Source: an uncultured delta proteobacterium | GTDB lineage: Bacteria; Desulfobacterota; Desulfovibrionia; Desulfovibrionales; Desulfovibrionaceae | Length of the DNA stretch: 32,588 nt | Assembly: GCA_903843965.1 (NCBI GenBank) | Contig: CAIMRY010000002.1 | Coordinates: forward strand, 1-32,588 | Direction: 5' to 3' | Shown here: positions 14,661 through 24,109 of the stretch, one piece after another | Layout: the number at the start of each line of letters is the position of its first letter | Numbering within the stretch: the stretch's first letter is position 1 | Translations under genes and position numbers: made by a program | Notes under the pieces: model-generated | The model's input: only the letters and a program-made list of their open reading frames with translations | What the model was told of the DNA's origin: nothing | Databases searched by the model: none

Positions 14661-15395
14661 TCATGCGGTCAGCACCTGTTGAACAGACTTGGAAAACTTG
14701 CACGCACTCGGACAGTATTGCTGAACCGTTCCCCACCCTACGCTTATCATACCTTGGGCTGCCCGATAGCGCGCAAACTCTTTTTTTGGCAAGCCACCGT
14801 GCTTCCTGATCAACCGCTTGCCGCTGCGAGTGGAAAGATAGTCCGCCAGATCAGTTCTGCATTCAATGCCAGCAGTGATTTCGTGGTCCGTGTGCGCGTA
14901 GAGCGCTACGGCGACCCAAGACTCTGTGCATTGGGATGGGATGCAAGGGATAACATTTCGAGTCGTCATCAGGGCAGGCAGCCACGTTTTCAGTACAGAT
15001 TCCAAAACATCAACCGTATCTTCAGCAGGGGGGCAGGGCTGTACGCAGGGAAGATCATTTGTCGGGTTGTCTGCAATGTTTGCGGCTTGGTACGTGCTCC
15101 CGGCGACATCGGCGTCAATGTGCACGATGACGAGATCAAAATCCTCTAGTCCAGTCCCTTCTATCGAACCGGAACCCATTTTGTGGGTATCTCTGCACCA
15201 TCGGTACACACCGTTCCATCCGTCGCTTCTGTGGGCAGAATCAATCGTGCCTCTGCCAATTTCGTATGCGCCCTCATCCGGCTGGAGTTGCGTTACGCTG
15301 AATCTCTTGTGGCCAAGAATGCTTTCAATGGCGGCTTCAATGACGAGCTTATCTGTTTTCCCTTCTGCAATGAGCGCTATTCTGTAGTTAGACAT
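14661..15395 (-). CDS. Toprim-domain putative nuclease, partner of an ABC-type ATPase (defence-like)
   Basis: This 244-aa protein starts at the ATG at 15395; it overlaps the upstream ATPase stop by eight bases (ATGTCTAA), so the two are translationally coupled. An N-terminal Toprim signature is visible: strand plus glutamate in RIALIAEGKTDKLVIEAAI (E11), then the acidic D-x-D pair in LVIVHIDADVAG (D94, D96). Toprim domains bind Mg2+ and act in DNA/RNA cleavage (OLD nucleases, PARIS AriB, primases). A Cys-containing region (PCVQPCPPAED) and a basic C-terminus follow; no other domain was recognised. Base composition is clearly less GC-rich than the neighbours, suggesting transfer. Tied to its ATPase, it is best read as the effector of a two-gene anti-phage module. 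The exact type is not settled. Confidence 0.7.
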   Translation of the reverse strand: MSNYRIALIAEGKTDKLVIEAAIESILGHKRFSVTQLQPDEGAYEIGRGTIDSAHRSDGWNGVYRWCRDTHKMGSGSIEGTGLEDFDLVIVHIDADVAGSTYQAANIADNPTNDLPCVQPCPPAEDTVDVLESVLKTWLPALMTTRNVIPCIPSQCTESWVAVALYAHTDHEITAGIECRTDLADYLSTRSGKRLIRKHGGLPKKEFARYRAAQGMISVGWGTVQQYCPSACKFSKSVQQVLTA

Positions 15396-16566
15396 CGGGC
15401 ACACCGCCAAGATGGCCCATGACCCAGAGCCGCGACAGGGGCCACCCTTTGTCCTGCGCCATCGTGCGGAGTTTGTCCGTGATCGTTACGCGTCTGGGTA
15501 TCGTTTGCCCGCTTCGGTCCCTCTCCACAACAAAAAGCCGGACCCTGTCATCCCCTAACGGCAGTCCGTCAAGGATGATGGGGTTGTGCGCGGTGCAAAG
15601 CAGCTGCTTGCCTGAGCGGACGATCCATGCGCACGTGTTCTGCATGAGGCGCTGCACAAGCCGTGGATTCAGCGCCTGGTCGATGTTATCGATTGCGAAA
15701 CAGGCAGGGCCAGATTTGAGGTTGCAGAGAAGTGCAACAAACAGAATGTACAACGCGCCTTCGCTTGCGTCATACGCAGACAGAACATTTCGGTTCTTTG
15801 ACATGTATCTATCTGTAAATCGCAAAACCCTCTTGGGCCGGGCAACAGAAGGCGAGAGAATAGTGCTCGCGCTTGTGGCTGTGTCAAAACTCTCCACCCA
15901 ATCAAGCAAGTCAATGATCTCGTTATAGATGTCTTTCTCATCTTCATCTTTTGAGCCAAGTAGCTCTTGCACAGCGTCGGCAAGGCCTCCGCCAGTCAGA
16001 CCGACGGGGCGTCGTTGTGTTTCGCTGATCATACCGCGAAGTGTCGGCGTATTCGGGGAATATATTGCAAAGTCTTGGAGCGTGCGCAGCAGCTCCGCCG
16101 CAGGATTGTCATCTGGAAGGTCAACAATTTTCAGGGCGGCAAGACCACGGTTCCGGGGGAAATTCGCCTTGCTGGAGCGTATGCCCAACGTGCTGACTGC
16201 GTGGTCTCCATCATACAGCCCTTCGGTCTTATACTCCCAGGCTGGTTCAGGATTTTCCAAGGGGTTGAGTATCGAGATGTCATATTTGGCTGCATCGCTT
16301 TGCGCGCAGAAGTAGATATCTGGCAGAAGACGGTGCCCCTTGAAAGAAGATTTATAGAGCCGAGGCAATCCTAGCCGGACACCTCTGCGGTCAAGAGCTT
16401 CATCATCCACAGTGCCATATGCCGCCGCTGAAACAACTCCCAGCGCTTCTAAAATATTGCTTTTGCCACTTCCGTTTGCTCCGATAAAAACATTTACCGC
16501 GCCAAGGTCCAGCGTGGTTGTATCGGATACTGACTTAAACCCGCGAATTGTTAACGACTTAATCAT
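15388..16566 (-). CDS. ABC/SMC-type AAA ATPase (AAA_21-like), sensor half of a two-gene defence-like module
   Basis: This 392-aa protein has the RecF/SMC-like N-terminus IKSLTIRGFKSVSDTTTLDLG and Walker A GANGSGKS (29-36). It also has a degenerate signature ASEGA (267-271), Walker B CFAIDNIDQALNP (289-301) with Asp/Asn in place of the usual DE, and H-loop H327 (LLCTAHNPI). AAA_21-type ATPases of this size usually pair with a nuclease or other effector in phage defence (OLD-Gabija, PARIS, Rlo types). GGAGAAGG lies just before the ATG. The Toprim gene follows with overlap. GC content drops compared with rnr on one side and the respiratory genes on the other. It is shorter than a full OLD ATPase with fused Toprim, consistent with a split version. 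Confidence 0.8.
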   Translation of the reverse strand: MIKSLTIRGFKSVSDTTTLDLGAVNVFIGANGSGKSNILEALGVVSAAAYGTVDDEALDRRGVRLGLPRLYKSSFKGHRLLPDIYFCAQSDAAKYDISILNPLENPEPAWEYKTEGLYDGDHAVSTLGIRSSKANFPRNRGLAALKIVDLPDDNPAAELLRTLQDFAIYSPNTPTLRGMISETQRRPVGLTGGGLADAVQELLGSKDEDEKDIYNEIIDLLDWVESFDTATSASTILSPSVARPKRVLRFTDRYMSKNRNVLSAYDASEGALYILFVALLCNLKSGPACFAIDNIDQALNPRLVQRLMQNTCAWIVRSGKQLLCTAHNPIILDGLPLGDDRVRLFVVERDRSGQTIPRRVTITDKLRTMAQDKGWPLSRLWVMGHLGGVPDV

Positions 16567-16650
16567 GCCTTCTCCGCATTGTCTCGGGAAACCGTTCTAT
16601 CGTTATTGTGCACATAGCGGAGGAGTGGAAAAAGCACAATCGTCTGAACT

Positions 16651-16755
16651 CTACTTCAGGTCCAGCTCCAGTGCCTCGTAACGGCGCACCTGCCTGTCCG
16701 ACACGATATCGAAGCGATCGTCCCTGAATAAGCGCACGGACTGTTCCGCGTACCG
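16651..16755 (-). pseudogene. 3' fragment of a second ABM-like gene
   Basis: On the minus strand a frame reads AEQSVRLFRDDRFDIVSDRQ and on to VRRYEALELDLK, then TAG at 16651-16653. This matches the C-terminus of the intact gene at 17277-17609 (PERAVLYPGDERFEIVPDRH, VRHYEVLEMAMR). Nothing upstream in the frame matches; it runs into the DsrE-like gene. It is the tail of a lost paralogue, showing that the locus was once duplicated. Confidence 0.75.
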
Positions 16756-16769
16756 CCCAGGCCCGGAAC

Positions 16770-17117
16770 CTAGAACGTGATCACCGCGTACCCGCGCTCC
16801 ATGTAGGCCGCCATGCCGGGGTGGCCGCCCATGTCGTCGAGCAGCGGCAGGCCCTCGGCCAAAACGGTCGCCAGCACGCCCAGCTTGGCCGAGCAGGCGT
16901 TGCACGCGCCAAAAAACAGGCCCTGGTTCTTGGCCTTCACATAGAGCAGGTGCAAGGCATGGCCGGGTGTCGCCATCTCGCCGAGGAGTCTCGTGGCCGC
17001 CCCCTCCAGGACGATGCCCGCCTCGAAGCCTTTCGCGTGCATGTCCAGGGCGGTGAGCAGCACATGGATGAAGCACATGGGATCGTCGCGGAACGCGAAA
17101 AGCACGGTTTTTTGCAC
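16770..17117 (-). CDS. DsrE-like sulfur-transfer family protein
   Basis: This 115-aa protein has GTG at 17117 as its likely start, with GGGAGG eight bases before. A longer frame from 17210 would add an implausible CATD-repeat N-terminus. The fold-like pattern is KTVLFAFRDDPMCFIHVLLTAL, then GFEAGIVLEGAAT, and the cysteine region FFGACNACSAKLGV (~residues 77-90), as in small DsrE/TusD-like proteins, where such cysteines carry sulfur. It ends with GYAVITF. It lies in the same orientation behind the respiratory genes and the ABM-like gene but is separated by 159 bases containing a tandem repeat, so it may have its own promoter. Function beyond the family is unknown. Confidence 0.75.
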   Translation of the reverse strand: MQKTVLFAFRDDPMCFIHVLLTALDMHAKGFEAGIVLEGAATRLLGEMATPGHALHLLYVKAKNQGLFFGACNACSAKLGVLATVLAEGLPLLDDMGGHPGMAAYMERGYAVITF

Positions 17118-17136
17118 GCAGCCTCCCTGCCGGGTA

Positions 17137-17208
17137 GCACAATCAGTTGCACAACCAGTTGCACAATCAGTTGCACAATCAGTTGCACAATCAGTTGCAT
17201 AATCATCC
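17137..17208 (-). repeat. 12-bp tandem repeat in the leader of the DsrE-like gene
   Basis: On the plus strand GCACAATCAGTT repeats at 17137, 17149 (one change), 17161, 17173 and 17185, then a degenerate copy at 17197. It ends 20 bases before the GTG start of the DsrE-like gene. The 12-base period keeps one frame open on the minus strand (Ala-Thr-Asp-Cys), which explains a spurious N-terminal extension. Confidence 0.95.
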
Positions 17209-17276
17209 AAAACGCCTGGGAGCCAGCCTGGGCACCAGCCTGGGTCGGTGGGGGGGGCGGCTCTGCCCGGCCCGGT

Positions 17277-17609
17277 CTACCGCATCGCCATCTCCAGCAC
17301 CTCGTAATGCCGCACGTGCCTGTCCGGCACGATCTCGAAGCGCTCGTCGCCGGGATAGAGCACGGCGCGCTCCGGATTGATTCCGGCAAAGACGTGCACC
17401 GCCTCCCAGGACTCCCAGTACGTCACCAGGCCTATCTCCACGGCGCTGGAACGACCGGTGGGGCAGGTCTCGCACAGGCGCTCCAGCACCTGGTGGCCCA
17501 AATATCCCGGCATGGCTCTGGCCTCGCGCACCCCGGTCAGCTCCAGGTGCTTGAGGAATCCTTCGCGGTGCCGCCGGGGGCACAGGCATTTCCATTCGCG
17601 CGCGATCAT
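17277..17609 (-). CDS. ABM-like dimeric alpha-beta barrel protein
   Basis: This 110-aa protein starts nine bases after the cytochrome gene's stop, with AAGGGA seven bases before the ATG, so it is probably cotranscribed. The layout fits the antibiotic-biosynthesis-monooxygenase/dimeric alpha-beta barrel fold: first strand REWKCLCP, helix with RREGFLKH-type residues, ARAMPGYLGHQVLERL, then GLVTYWESWEAVHVFAG, and a C-terminal strand ending VRHYEVLEMAMR. Such proteins range from haem-degrading enzymes to small oxygenases or sensors, and no catalytic set can be assigned here. A decayed copy of its 3' end lies at 16651-16755. Confidence 0.75.
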   Translation of the reverse strand: MIAREWKCLCPRRHREGFLKHLELTGVREARAMPGYLGHQVLERLCETCPTGRSSAVEIGLVTYWESWEAVHVFAGINPERAVLYPGDERFEIVPDRHVRHYEVLEMAMR

Positions 17610-17618
17610 GGTGTTCCC

Positions 17619-20213
17619 TTACGGCTTGCGCAGCATGTTCGGGTGGTGCATGGAGTCGGTCTTGTCCACCTTGTGGCAGACCCGGCAGTTGCCCTGTGAA
17701 CCCATGGGCTTGGCCAGATTCTGGTATTGCAGGGGCTGGATGTTGTCGCGGTCCGGGCCATAGGGGTTGAGCGCCGGGTAGAGCGCGTGCTGCGCGCCGT
17801 GGCAGGCCGGGCACGACAGCGCGCCCATCTCGTCCTGGCGGCTCCTGAAGCGCTCCGGCGCGGCCTTGGTCCAGTTGCCGAAGGCCCGGCTGGGGTCGGG
17901 CGCGCCGTATTCCTGGTGACAGGCCAGGCAGTCCGGGGTCTGCAACCAGGCCGTGCGCGGCGGGATGTTCGCCTGCGGGCCGGACTGCGGGGTGATCTGC
18001 GCCAAAAGCCGCCTGGCCCCGTGCTTGCCGCCCTCCAGCTCGTGCTTGAGCAGGCCCACGGCGTGGTCTTCCAGGGCGCCGTGGCAGGTGGTGCAGTCCA
18101 GCCCGATCTGGCCGTGCAGGCCGCGCAGGAAGCGCGTCGCGCCATCCGGGCGGCTGGGGTGGCAGCGGGCGCAGGCCTCGGCCCCGCGTCCGCGCAGGGT
18201 GTTTGCGTGGAAGCCGTGCAGCGCGCTGGAGATGCCCATGAGCCCGGCCTGGCCCTCGGCGTTGGTCAGCGGGTCGGCGTGGCAGGCGGTGCAGGCCACG
18301 GGCTTGCCCGCCTTGGCCTGGGCCGCCAGGCTGGTGCGGTTGGTGCGGTCGTGGATGCGCAGGATGCTTAACCCCGTTTCCGGGCTGATGCCCGGTCCGG
18401 ACCCGCCGTCGGCCCTGGCCCCGCCGTGGCAGGAGGCGCAGCCCACCTCGTCGGACACCGGAAGCACGGCCCTGGTGCGCGCCAGCACGGTCTTGGTGGC
18501 TGCGTCGCGCGCCTCGACCATGACCAGCGGATAGGGATTGAACCCGCCGGACGCGCCGCGCGGGCTGATGTGGATGGCCGGGATCTGGAACCAGTCGCGG
18601 CCCTCCAGAAGCTTCATCGCCATGGGCTGGCCGCCGCCCTCCTTGGCCCCCTCCACCGCGCAGGTCAGCTCCACCCCGTCGGTGATCCTGGCGGGGGAGT
18701 CGCCGCGCTTGATCAACTGGGCCGAGAGCTCGGCCTGGGCCGGGCGCAGGGAAAACACGCCCGGAGACTCCACGATCATGTGCATGCCCAGGCCCGGCCA
18801 GGCCAGCAGCACGTACTCGTCCTTGGCCGGGTCAAAGGGCAGCGTCGGCGTGGGCAGCTCGGTCAGGGCCACCGGGGCCTCGGCCACGGGCTGGGCGTTC
18901 AGCAGGCCCTCGGCGAGGTACGCGGCCAGGGCCTCGCGCTCCAGCCTGTTGCCCACAAAGGGCGGCATGGCCGGGTTGGCCAGGTTCAGGGATTCGAGCA
19001 GCCCGGCCAGGCCGTCGGCTGTGAGGGTGGCGGCCCAGGGCTTGATGTCGTTCATTGGGCCGCCGATGGAGTGGCAGCTGGCGCACTGGTGCTGAAAGAG
19101 CTCCGCCCCTGCGGCCAGCCTGTTCTCCGGGGTGACGGAGCGGATGCGCGCCCACCGGGCCTGGGCCAGGTAGCCCGCCTCGCCGACCTTCTTGTCAGCT
19201 CCCACCTGGATGCCGTTGGAATAGGTGTGGCCGTAGATGAGGAAGGGCTTGCGCGCGGCCTCGCGCACGAACTCGAAGCTGCCGATGAGCCCCCAGCCCG
19301 TGAGCAGCACGCACAACGCCAGGGGGAAGCGCACGGCCCTGGGCGTGCGCACGGCCAGGACCAGCGCGCCCAGGGCGGCGGCGGCGGCGAAGTACTGGAA
19401 GTCCCGCAGGAATCCGGCGATGCGCGCGGAGCGCAGCAGCACCATCTGCTGCTGGGGTTCGGGCAGGGCCTGGATGTACCACCAGCCAGCGGCGAAGCAG
19501 GCCGCAAGCGGCAGGATGGTCCAGGCCGCAGCCAGGCGCACCATGCGCTCGCGGTCGCTTGAATCACCTTTTTCCGCCCCATTTTCCGCGCCGTTATCCG
19601 GCGGAATGCGCGTGGCCGTGACAAAGCCGAACAGCCCGGCCAGGGTGAGCGAGATGGCCAGGCGCAGGAAGAACTGCGGCCAGAAGGTGGGGTTGAAGAA
19701 GCCGTCCCAGAAATTGTGCGTGATGAGCCACTTGCCCGGGGTGAGCATGAAGCCCACGATGCCGTTGATGGTGAACAGCGAGAGCAGGGCGAAGAGGAAG
19801 TACAGCCAGCCCATGCGCAGGTGGTCGCGCGGGGAGAGCCGCTCGAAGCCGTAGTAATAGACCAGCAGGGCCACGATCTCGCAGAGGAAGAAGACCCACT
19901 CCGTGGCGAAGCCGTAAACAAAGGTCTTGATCAACGTGCTCGTGGCCTGGGGCGACAGAAGCCCGATGATGAACCAGATGCCCACGCCCGTGACCCCGCC
20001 CGCCACCATGGTGATGAGCAGGAAGAAGCGCGTGTGCTTCTTCACGTGGGCCAGAAGCGCCGGGCTGCTGCGCCTGCGGGCGTAGAGTTCGGCCAGGGTC
20101 AGGTACAGACCGCCGCCCACGGCGAAGTGCGCCAGGAACACGTGGAAGGTGCCGATGAGCGCGATCCAGAAGCCGCCGCCCAGGGTGGTCAGGTGCCAGA
20201 TGGGATATTCCAT
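17619..20213 (-). CDS. Cytochrome bd-superfamily (CydA-like) membrane subunit fused to octahaem cytochrome c
   Basis: This 864-aa protein starts at the ATG at 20213 with GGAGGAG behind it, two bases after the upstream stop. The N-terminal ~330 residues are a CydA-like multi-helix membrane domain: WHLTTLGGGFWIALIGTFHVFL (His7, His24 and His29 as possible haem b ligands), FATEWVFFLCEIVALLVYYY, then FMLTPGKWLI. A soluble cytochrome c part follows. The first CXXCH (CASCH, ~377) lies in a class-I-like domain with later Met residues; seven more (CASCH, CTACH, CARCH, CTTCH, CLACH, CPACH, CRVCH) lie at about 592-845. Eight haems c are predicted on the periplasmic side. It probably moves electrons between the quinone pool or a haem b site and periplasmic cytochromes. 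Whether it reduces oxygen is not shown by the sequence. Confidence 0.85.
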   Translation of the reverse strand: MEYPIWHLTTLGGGFWIALIGTFHVFLAHFAVGGGLYLTLAELYARRRSSPALLAHVKKHTRFFLLITMVAGGVTGVGIWFIIGLLSPQATSTLIKTFVYGFATEWVFFLCEIVALLVYYYGFERLSPRDHLRMGWLYFLFALLSLFTINGIVGFMLTPGKWLITHNFWDGFFNPTFWPQFFLRLAISLTLAGLFGFVTATRIPPDNGAENGAEKGDSSDRERMVRLAAAWTILPLAACFAAGWWYIQALPEPQQQMVLLRSARIAGFLRDFQYFAAAAALGALVLAVRTPRAVRFPLALCVLLTGWGLIGSFEFVREAARKPFLIYGHTYSNGIQVGADKKVGEAGYLAQARWARIRSVTPENRLAAGAELFQHQCASCHSIGGPMNDIKPWAATLTADGLAGLLESLNLANPAMPPFVGNRLEREALAAYLAEGLLNAQPVAEAPVALTELPTPTLPFDPAKDEYVLLAWPGLGMHMIVESPGVFSLRPAQAELSAQLIKRGDSPARITDGVELTCAVEGAKEGGGQPMAMKLLEGRDWFQIPAIHISPRGASGGFNPYPLVMVEARDAATKTVLARTRAVLPVSDEVGCASCHGGARADGGSGPGISPETGLSILRIHDRTNRTSLAAQAKAGKPVACTACHADPLTNAEGQAGLMGISSALHGFHANTLRGRGAEACARCHPSRPDGATRFLRGLHGQIGLDCTTCHGALEDHAVGLLKHELEGGKHGARRLLAQITPQSGPQANIPPRTAWLQTPDCLACHQEYGAPDPSRAFGNWTKAAPERFRSRQDEMGALSCPACHGAQHALYPALNPYGPDRDNIQPLQYQNLAKPMGSQGNCRVCHKVDKTDSMHHPNMLRKP

Positions 20214-20215
20214 GG

Positions 20216-21286
20216 CTAGCTCCTCCCCGCCGTGCCCGCGTCGGCGCTTTTGGCGTACACCCGCAGCATGTAGGCGATGGCCAGCAGGCCCGCGACAAGG
20301 GCCAGGACAAAGGCGAACAGCGGCGTGTTGTCCGCCGTCACCGGCAGGGACGCGGGCGTGAAGTGCGGGGCCAGGGTCAGGCTGCGCACCTGGGCGCGGG
20401 TCACGGCCATGAGCGCCACCGTGACCAGGGTCAGGGCCACGGCGCCTCTCGGATTCTTCTTCACGCCCATCAACAGCGCGGCCAGCCCGGCCAGAACCCC
20501 GGCTATAAGCAGCGCCGTGGCCAGCCTGTCGCCCCCCATGAAGGCCAGCATGACCGGGTGCGGCAGGGACACAAGCAGCCACCCTCCCACCAGAAACTGG
20601 AACATAGTCAGCCGCGTGAACCACGCAAGGCCGTGCGCCACCCAGTCCTTTCGGCCCTTTTTGTTGCCGGTGAGCGCCAGGTACAGCCCGGCCACGGCCG
20701 GGGCGGCCAGCAGCATGTGCGCATAGCGCGGCCAGAGGGTCGGGTCGGTCAGGTTCAGGAAGCTGCCGCCCGGATTGGCCGCATGCGCGCCCCAGGCCGA
20801 AAGCCGCAGCATCAAGGTCATGTTGTTCGACAAGAGAAAGCCGGTGTACAGCAGCATGAGCAGGGACAGGGCCAGGGCCAGGCGGGAGAGGCCGGGCGCG
20901 GACACGAATTTGGCGTCGTGCACATACAGGCAGTAGTAGCCCACAATCACCGCCGCGATGGCCGAGAGCCACCACCCGGCCATGAGCACCGAACTGGTGT
21001 ACAAAAACTGGCCGTAAAGCACCTGGACGAAGAGCAGCGGGGCCACGCCCAGGTTGATCTGCAGGGCCAGGGTGGTGGGCAGCCGGTGCCCCAGCTCCCG
21101 CGCCAGCTCGGCCCCGGTTCCGCCCGGGCGGTTCGTCAAGCGCGCGCAAAGCGCGATGACCGCCGAGCCCACGGTGAGGTTCATGAACAGGATGTGCAGG
21201 ATGAAGGTGAACAGCAGCAAGGCCTCAAGCCAGCCCCAGGGTGAGGGGATGGCCTCGGCCGCCGGGATGAGCTGGGCAAGGTCCAT
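20216..21286 (-). CDS. Multi-helix membrane subunit of the cytochrome bd-like complex
   Basis: This 356-aa protein starts at the ATG at 21286, seven bases after AAGGAG; an ATG six bases upstream is too close to it. About eight to nine hydrophobic helices are visible: WGWLEALLLFTFILHILFMNL, then PTTLALQINLGVAPLLFVQVL, and a last helix LFAFVLALVAGLLAIAYML near the end. The first helix (LLFTFILHILFMNLTVGSAVI) resembles that of its neighbour (GTFHVFLAHFAVGGGLYL), suggesting two related subunits as in CydA/CydB-like pairs. It is followed directly by the octahaem fusion gene, so the two surely form one complex. I cannot place it in a named family with certainty. Confidence 0.75.
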   Translation of the reverse strand: MDLAQLIPAAEAIPSPWGWLEALLLFTFILHILFMNLTVGSAVIALCARLTNRPGGTGAELARELGHRLPTTLALQINLGVAPLLFVQVLYGQFLYTSSVLMAGWWLSAIAAVIVGYYCLYVHDAKFVSAPGLSRLALALSLLMLLYTGFLLSNNMTLMLRLSAWGAHAANPGGSFLNLTDPTLWPRYAHMLLAAPAVAGLYLALTGNKKGRKDWVAHGLAWFTRLTMFQFLVGGWLLVSLPHPVMLAFMGGDRLATALLIAGVLAGLAALLMGVKKNPRGAVALTLVTVALMAVTRAQVRSLTLAPHFTPASLPVTADNTPLFAFVLALVAGLLAIAYMLRVYAKSADAGTAGRS

Positions 21287-21425
21287 GCGCATTCTCCTTG
21301 ACGGATTTCTTATCCACGGCAATACACTCGGAAGCGGATGCTGGCAATGAATACGTAGGTTCGCAGCCTTTGGCACAGTCTATTCAACCCTCCGGACCGT
21401 CAACTTTCCGGACCAAGGACGGCGC

Positions 21426-22268
21426 ATGGACACCATACTTCTGCTCGACGTGGGCAACACCAACGTGAAGATCGGCCTGGCCCGGCCCGGAAGCGGGCTG
21501 GTGAGCACCTATGCCCTGCCCACCGCGCCCGCCGGGAACTGCGGCACCTCCGACGACTGGGGCCTGAAGCTGCTCGACATCTGCCGCGTGGAGGGCGTGG
21601 ACCCCGGCGAGGTCATGGACATCGTGGCCTCCTCCGTGGTGCCGCCCATGAACCCGGTGCTGACCCGCGCCGCCGCGCGCTTCTTCGGCCAGCCGGGCCA
21701 GAGCATCCGCTTTGTGCCGGGCGACATCGCGCTTGGCATCGAAAACCGCTACGCCCGGCCCCAGGAGGTGGGCGCGGACAGGCTGGTGACGGCCTTTGCC
21801 GCGCGCGCCGCCTGCCACGCCCACACCCTGGTCGTGGTGGACTTCGGCACGGCCACCACCTTTGACTGCGTGCAGGGCAACGCCTACCTGGGCGGGCTCA
21901 TCTGCCCCGGCGTGCTGTCCTCGGCCCGGGCCCTGGCCACGGGCACGGCCAAGCTGCCGCACATCACCCTTGAGCTGGCCCGGCCAGAGGGCCCGACAGG
22001 ACCGACGGGCGGCCTGCACCCCTGCCTGCACATCGGCCGCAGCACCTCCGAGAGCCTGAACCAGGGCCTGCTCTTCGGCTTCGCGGCCATGGTCGAGGGC
22101 CTGGCCGTGCGCCTGGCGGCCACCCTTGGCGTGGGTCCGGGCGACCTGCACCTCATCGCCACCGGCGGCTTTGCCGGGGCCATCGCCGCGCTCTGCCCGG
22201 CCATCGACGAGGTGCGCGAGAACCTGCTGCTCGACGGCCTGTTTTTGGCCTGGAAGTCCACGCGCTAG
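21426..22268 (+). CDS. coaX: Type III pantothenate kinase
   Basis: This 280-aa protein phosphorylates pantothenate, the first step of coenzyme A synthesis, in the cytoplasm. It belongs to the ASKHA fold: phosphate-1 motif LLLDVGNTNVKIGL (~5-18), the pantothenate-site GADRLV (~116-121), and the phosphate-2 motif VVVDFGTATTFD (~136-147), with LIATGGFAG near residue 240. Length is a little above the usual ~255-265, partly from a short Pro/Gly segment (PEGPTGPTGG) near residue 190. It diverges from the respiratory operon across a 139-base region. Type III enzymes are not feedback-inhibited by CoA. Confidence 0.95.
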   Translation: MDTILLLDVGNTNVKIGLARPGSGLVSTYALPTAPAGNCGTSDDWGLKLLDICRVEGVDPGEVMDIVASSVVPPMNPVLTRAAARFFGQPGQSIRFVPGDIALGIENRYARPQEVGADRLVTAFAARAACHAHTLVVVDFGTATTFDCVQGNAYLGGLICPGVLSSARALATGTAKLPHITLELARPEGPTGPTGGLHPCLHIGRSTSESLNQGLLFGFAAMVEGLAVRLAATLGVGPGDLHLIATGGFAGAIAALCPAIDEVRENLLLDGLFLAWKSTR

Positions 22269-22340
22269 GCCTGGCCTGCCGGGCTGAAGCGCCGGGGCGC
22301 AAGCCGCTTGGCCTGCCGCATCGCCGGGGCAAACCGGCCC

Positions 22341-22428
22341 CATCGAAAGACCGGGCTGCATTGCCGGGCCGAAGCGCCGGAGCGCATCGAAAGACTGGGC
22401 TGCATTGCCGGGCCGACGGGCCGGGGCG
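22341..22428 (+). repeat. 44-bp direct tandem duplication
   Basis: Two adjacent 44-base copies begin CATCGAAAGAC-GGGCTGC (22341-22384 and 22385-22428). They differ at four positions by eye. They lie in the coaX-eno gap and have no evident coding role. Confidence 0.9.
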
Positions 22429-22660
22429 CTCAGTTCAGCCGCTTAGCCGAGCCGCTGTCCCGAATCGACGCTTCGGGCCGCCCGGCCTGGGCGCCGGGTT
22501 TGCGGCCAAAACGCCGGGCCGGGCGGGAAATGTCGCAGGAATGCATTTGAATCCGTCACCGAAATGATGTATTGAGACCATCAGAGCATTGCGTTTGCCT
22601 CGGCCTTTTGCAGCCGCCTTGGCTGCACAGGCCGTGGGCATCCTTGTTTGACCACCAACT

Positions 22661-24050
<1,390 letters not shown>

Positions 24051-24078
24051 CCGCACGGCTGCGCGAAAGATCGAAACG

Positions 24079-24109
24079 AGAGCCCCCGCCGAAAGGCGGG
24101 GGCTCTTTT
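24079..24109 (+). terminator. Rho-independent terminator of eno
   Basis: A twelve-base perfect stem, AGAGCCCCCGCC (24079-24090) and GGCGGGGGCTCT (24095-24106), with a GAAA tetraloop and T-tract. It also borders the stop of the minus-strand gene at 24108, so it may serve both directions. Confidence 0.95.

Noticed and set aside
15396-15410. Upstream ATG at 15410 as start of the Toprim gene
   Set aside because: It would deepen the overlap with the ATPase gene; the ATG at 15395 gives the usual short overlap and begins just before the Toprim strand.
14609-16374. Plus-strand open frames opposite the ATPase/Toprim genes
   Set aside because: No domains or start signals; the minus-strand genes have clear motifs and overlap coupling.
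17137-17208. CRISPR-like array
   Set aside because: Units are contiguous 12-bp repeats without spacers, and no cas genes are present.
17118-17210. N-terminal extension of the DsrE-like protein made of Ala-Thr-Asp-Cys repeats
   Set aside because: It is the translation of a 12-bp DNA repeat; a GTG with a good ribosome-binding site lies after it and matches family length.
21287-21376. Longer N-terminus of the bd-like membrane subunit from 21376
   Set aside because: The extension is Arg/Pro-rich, and AAGGAG sits seven bases before the ATG at 21286.
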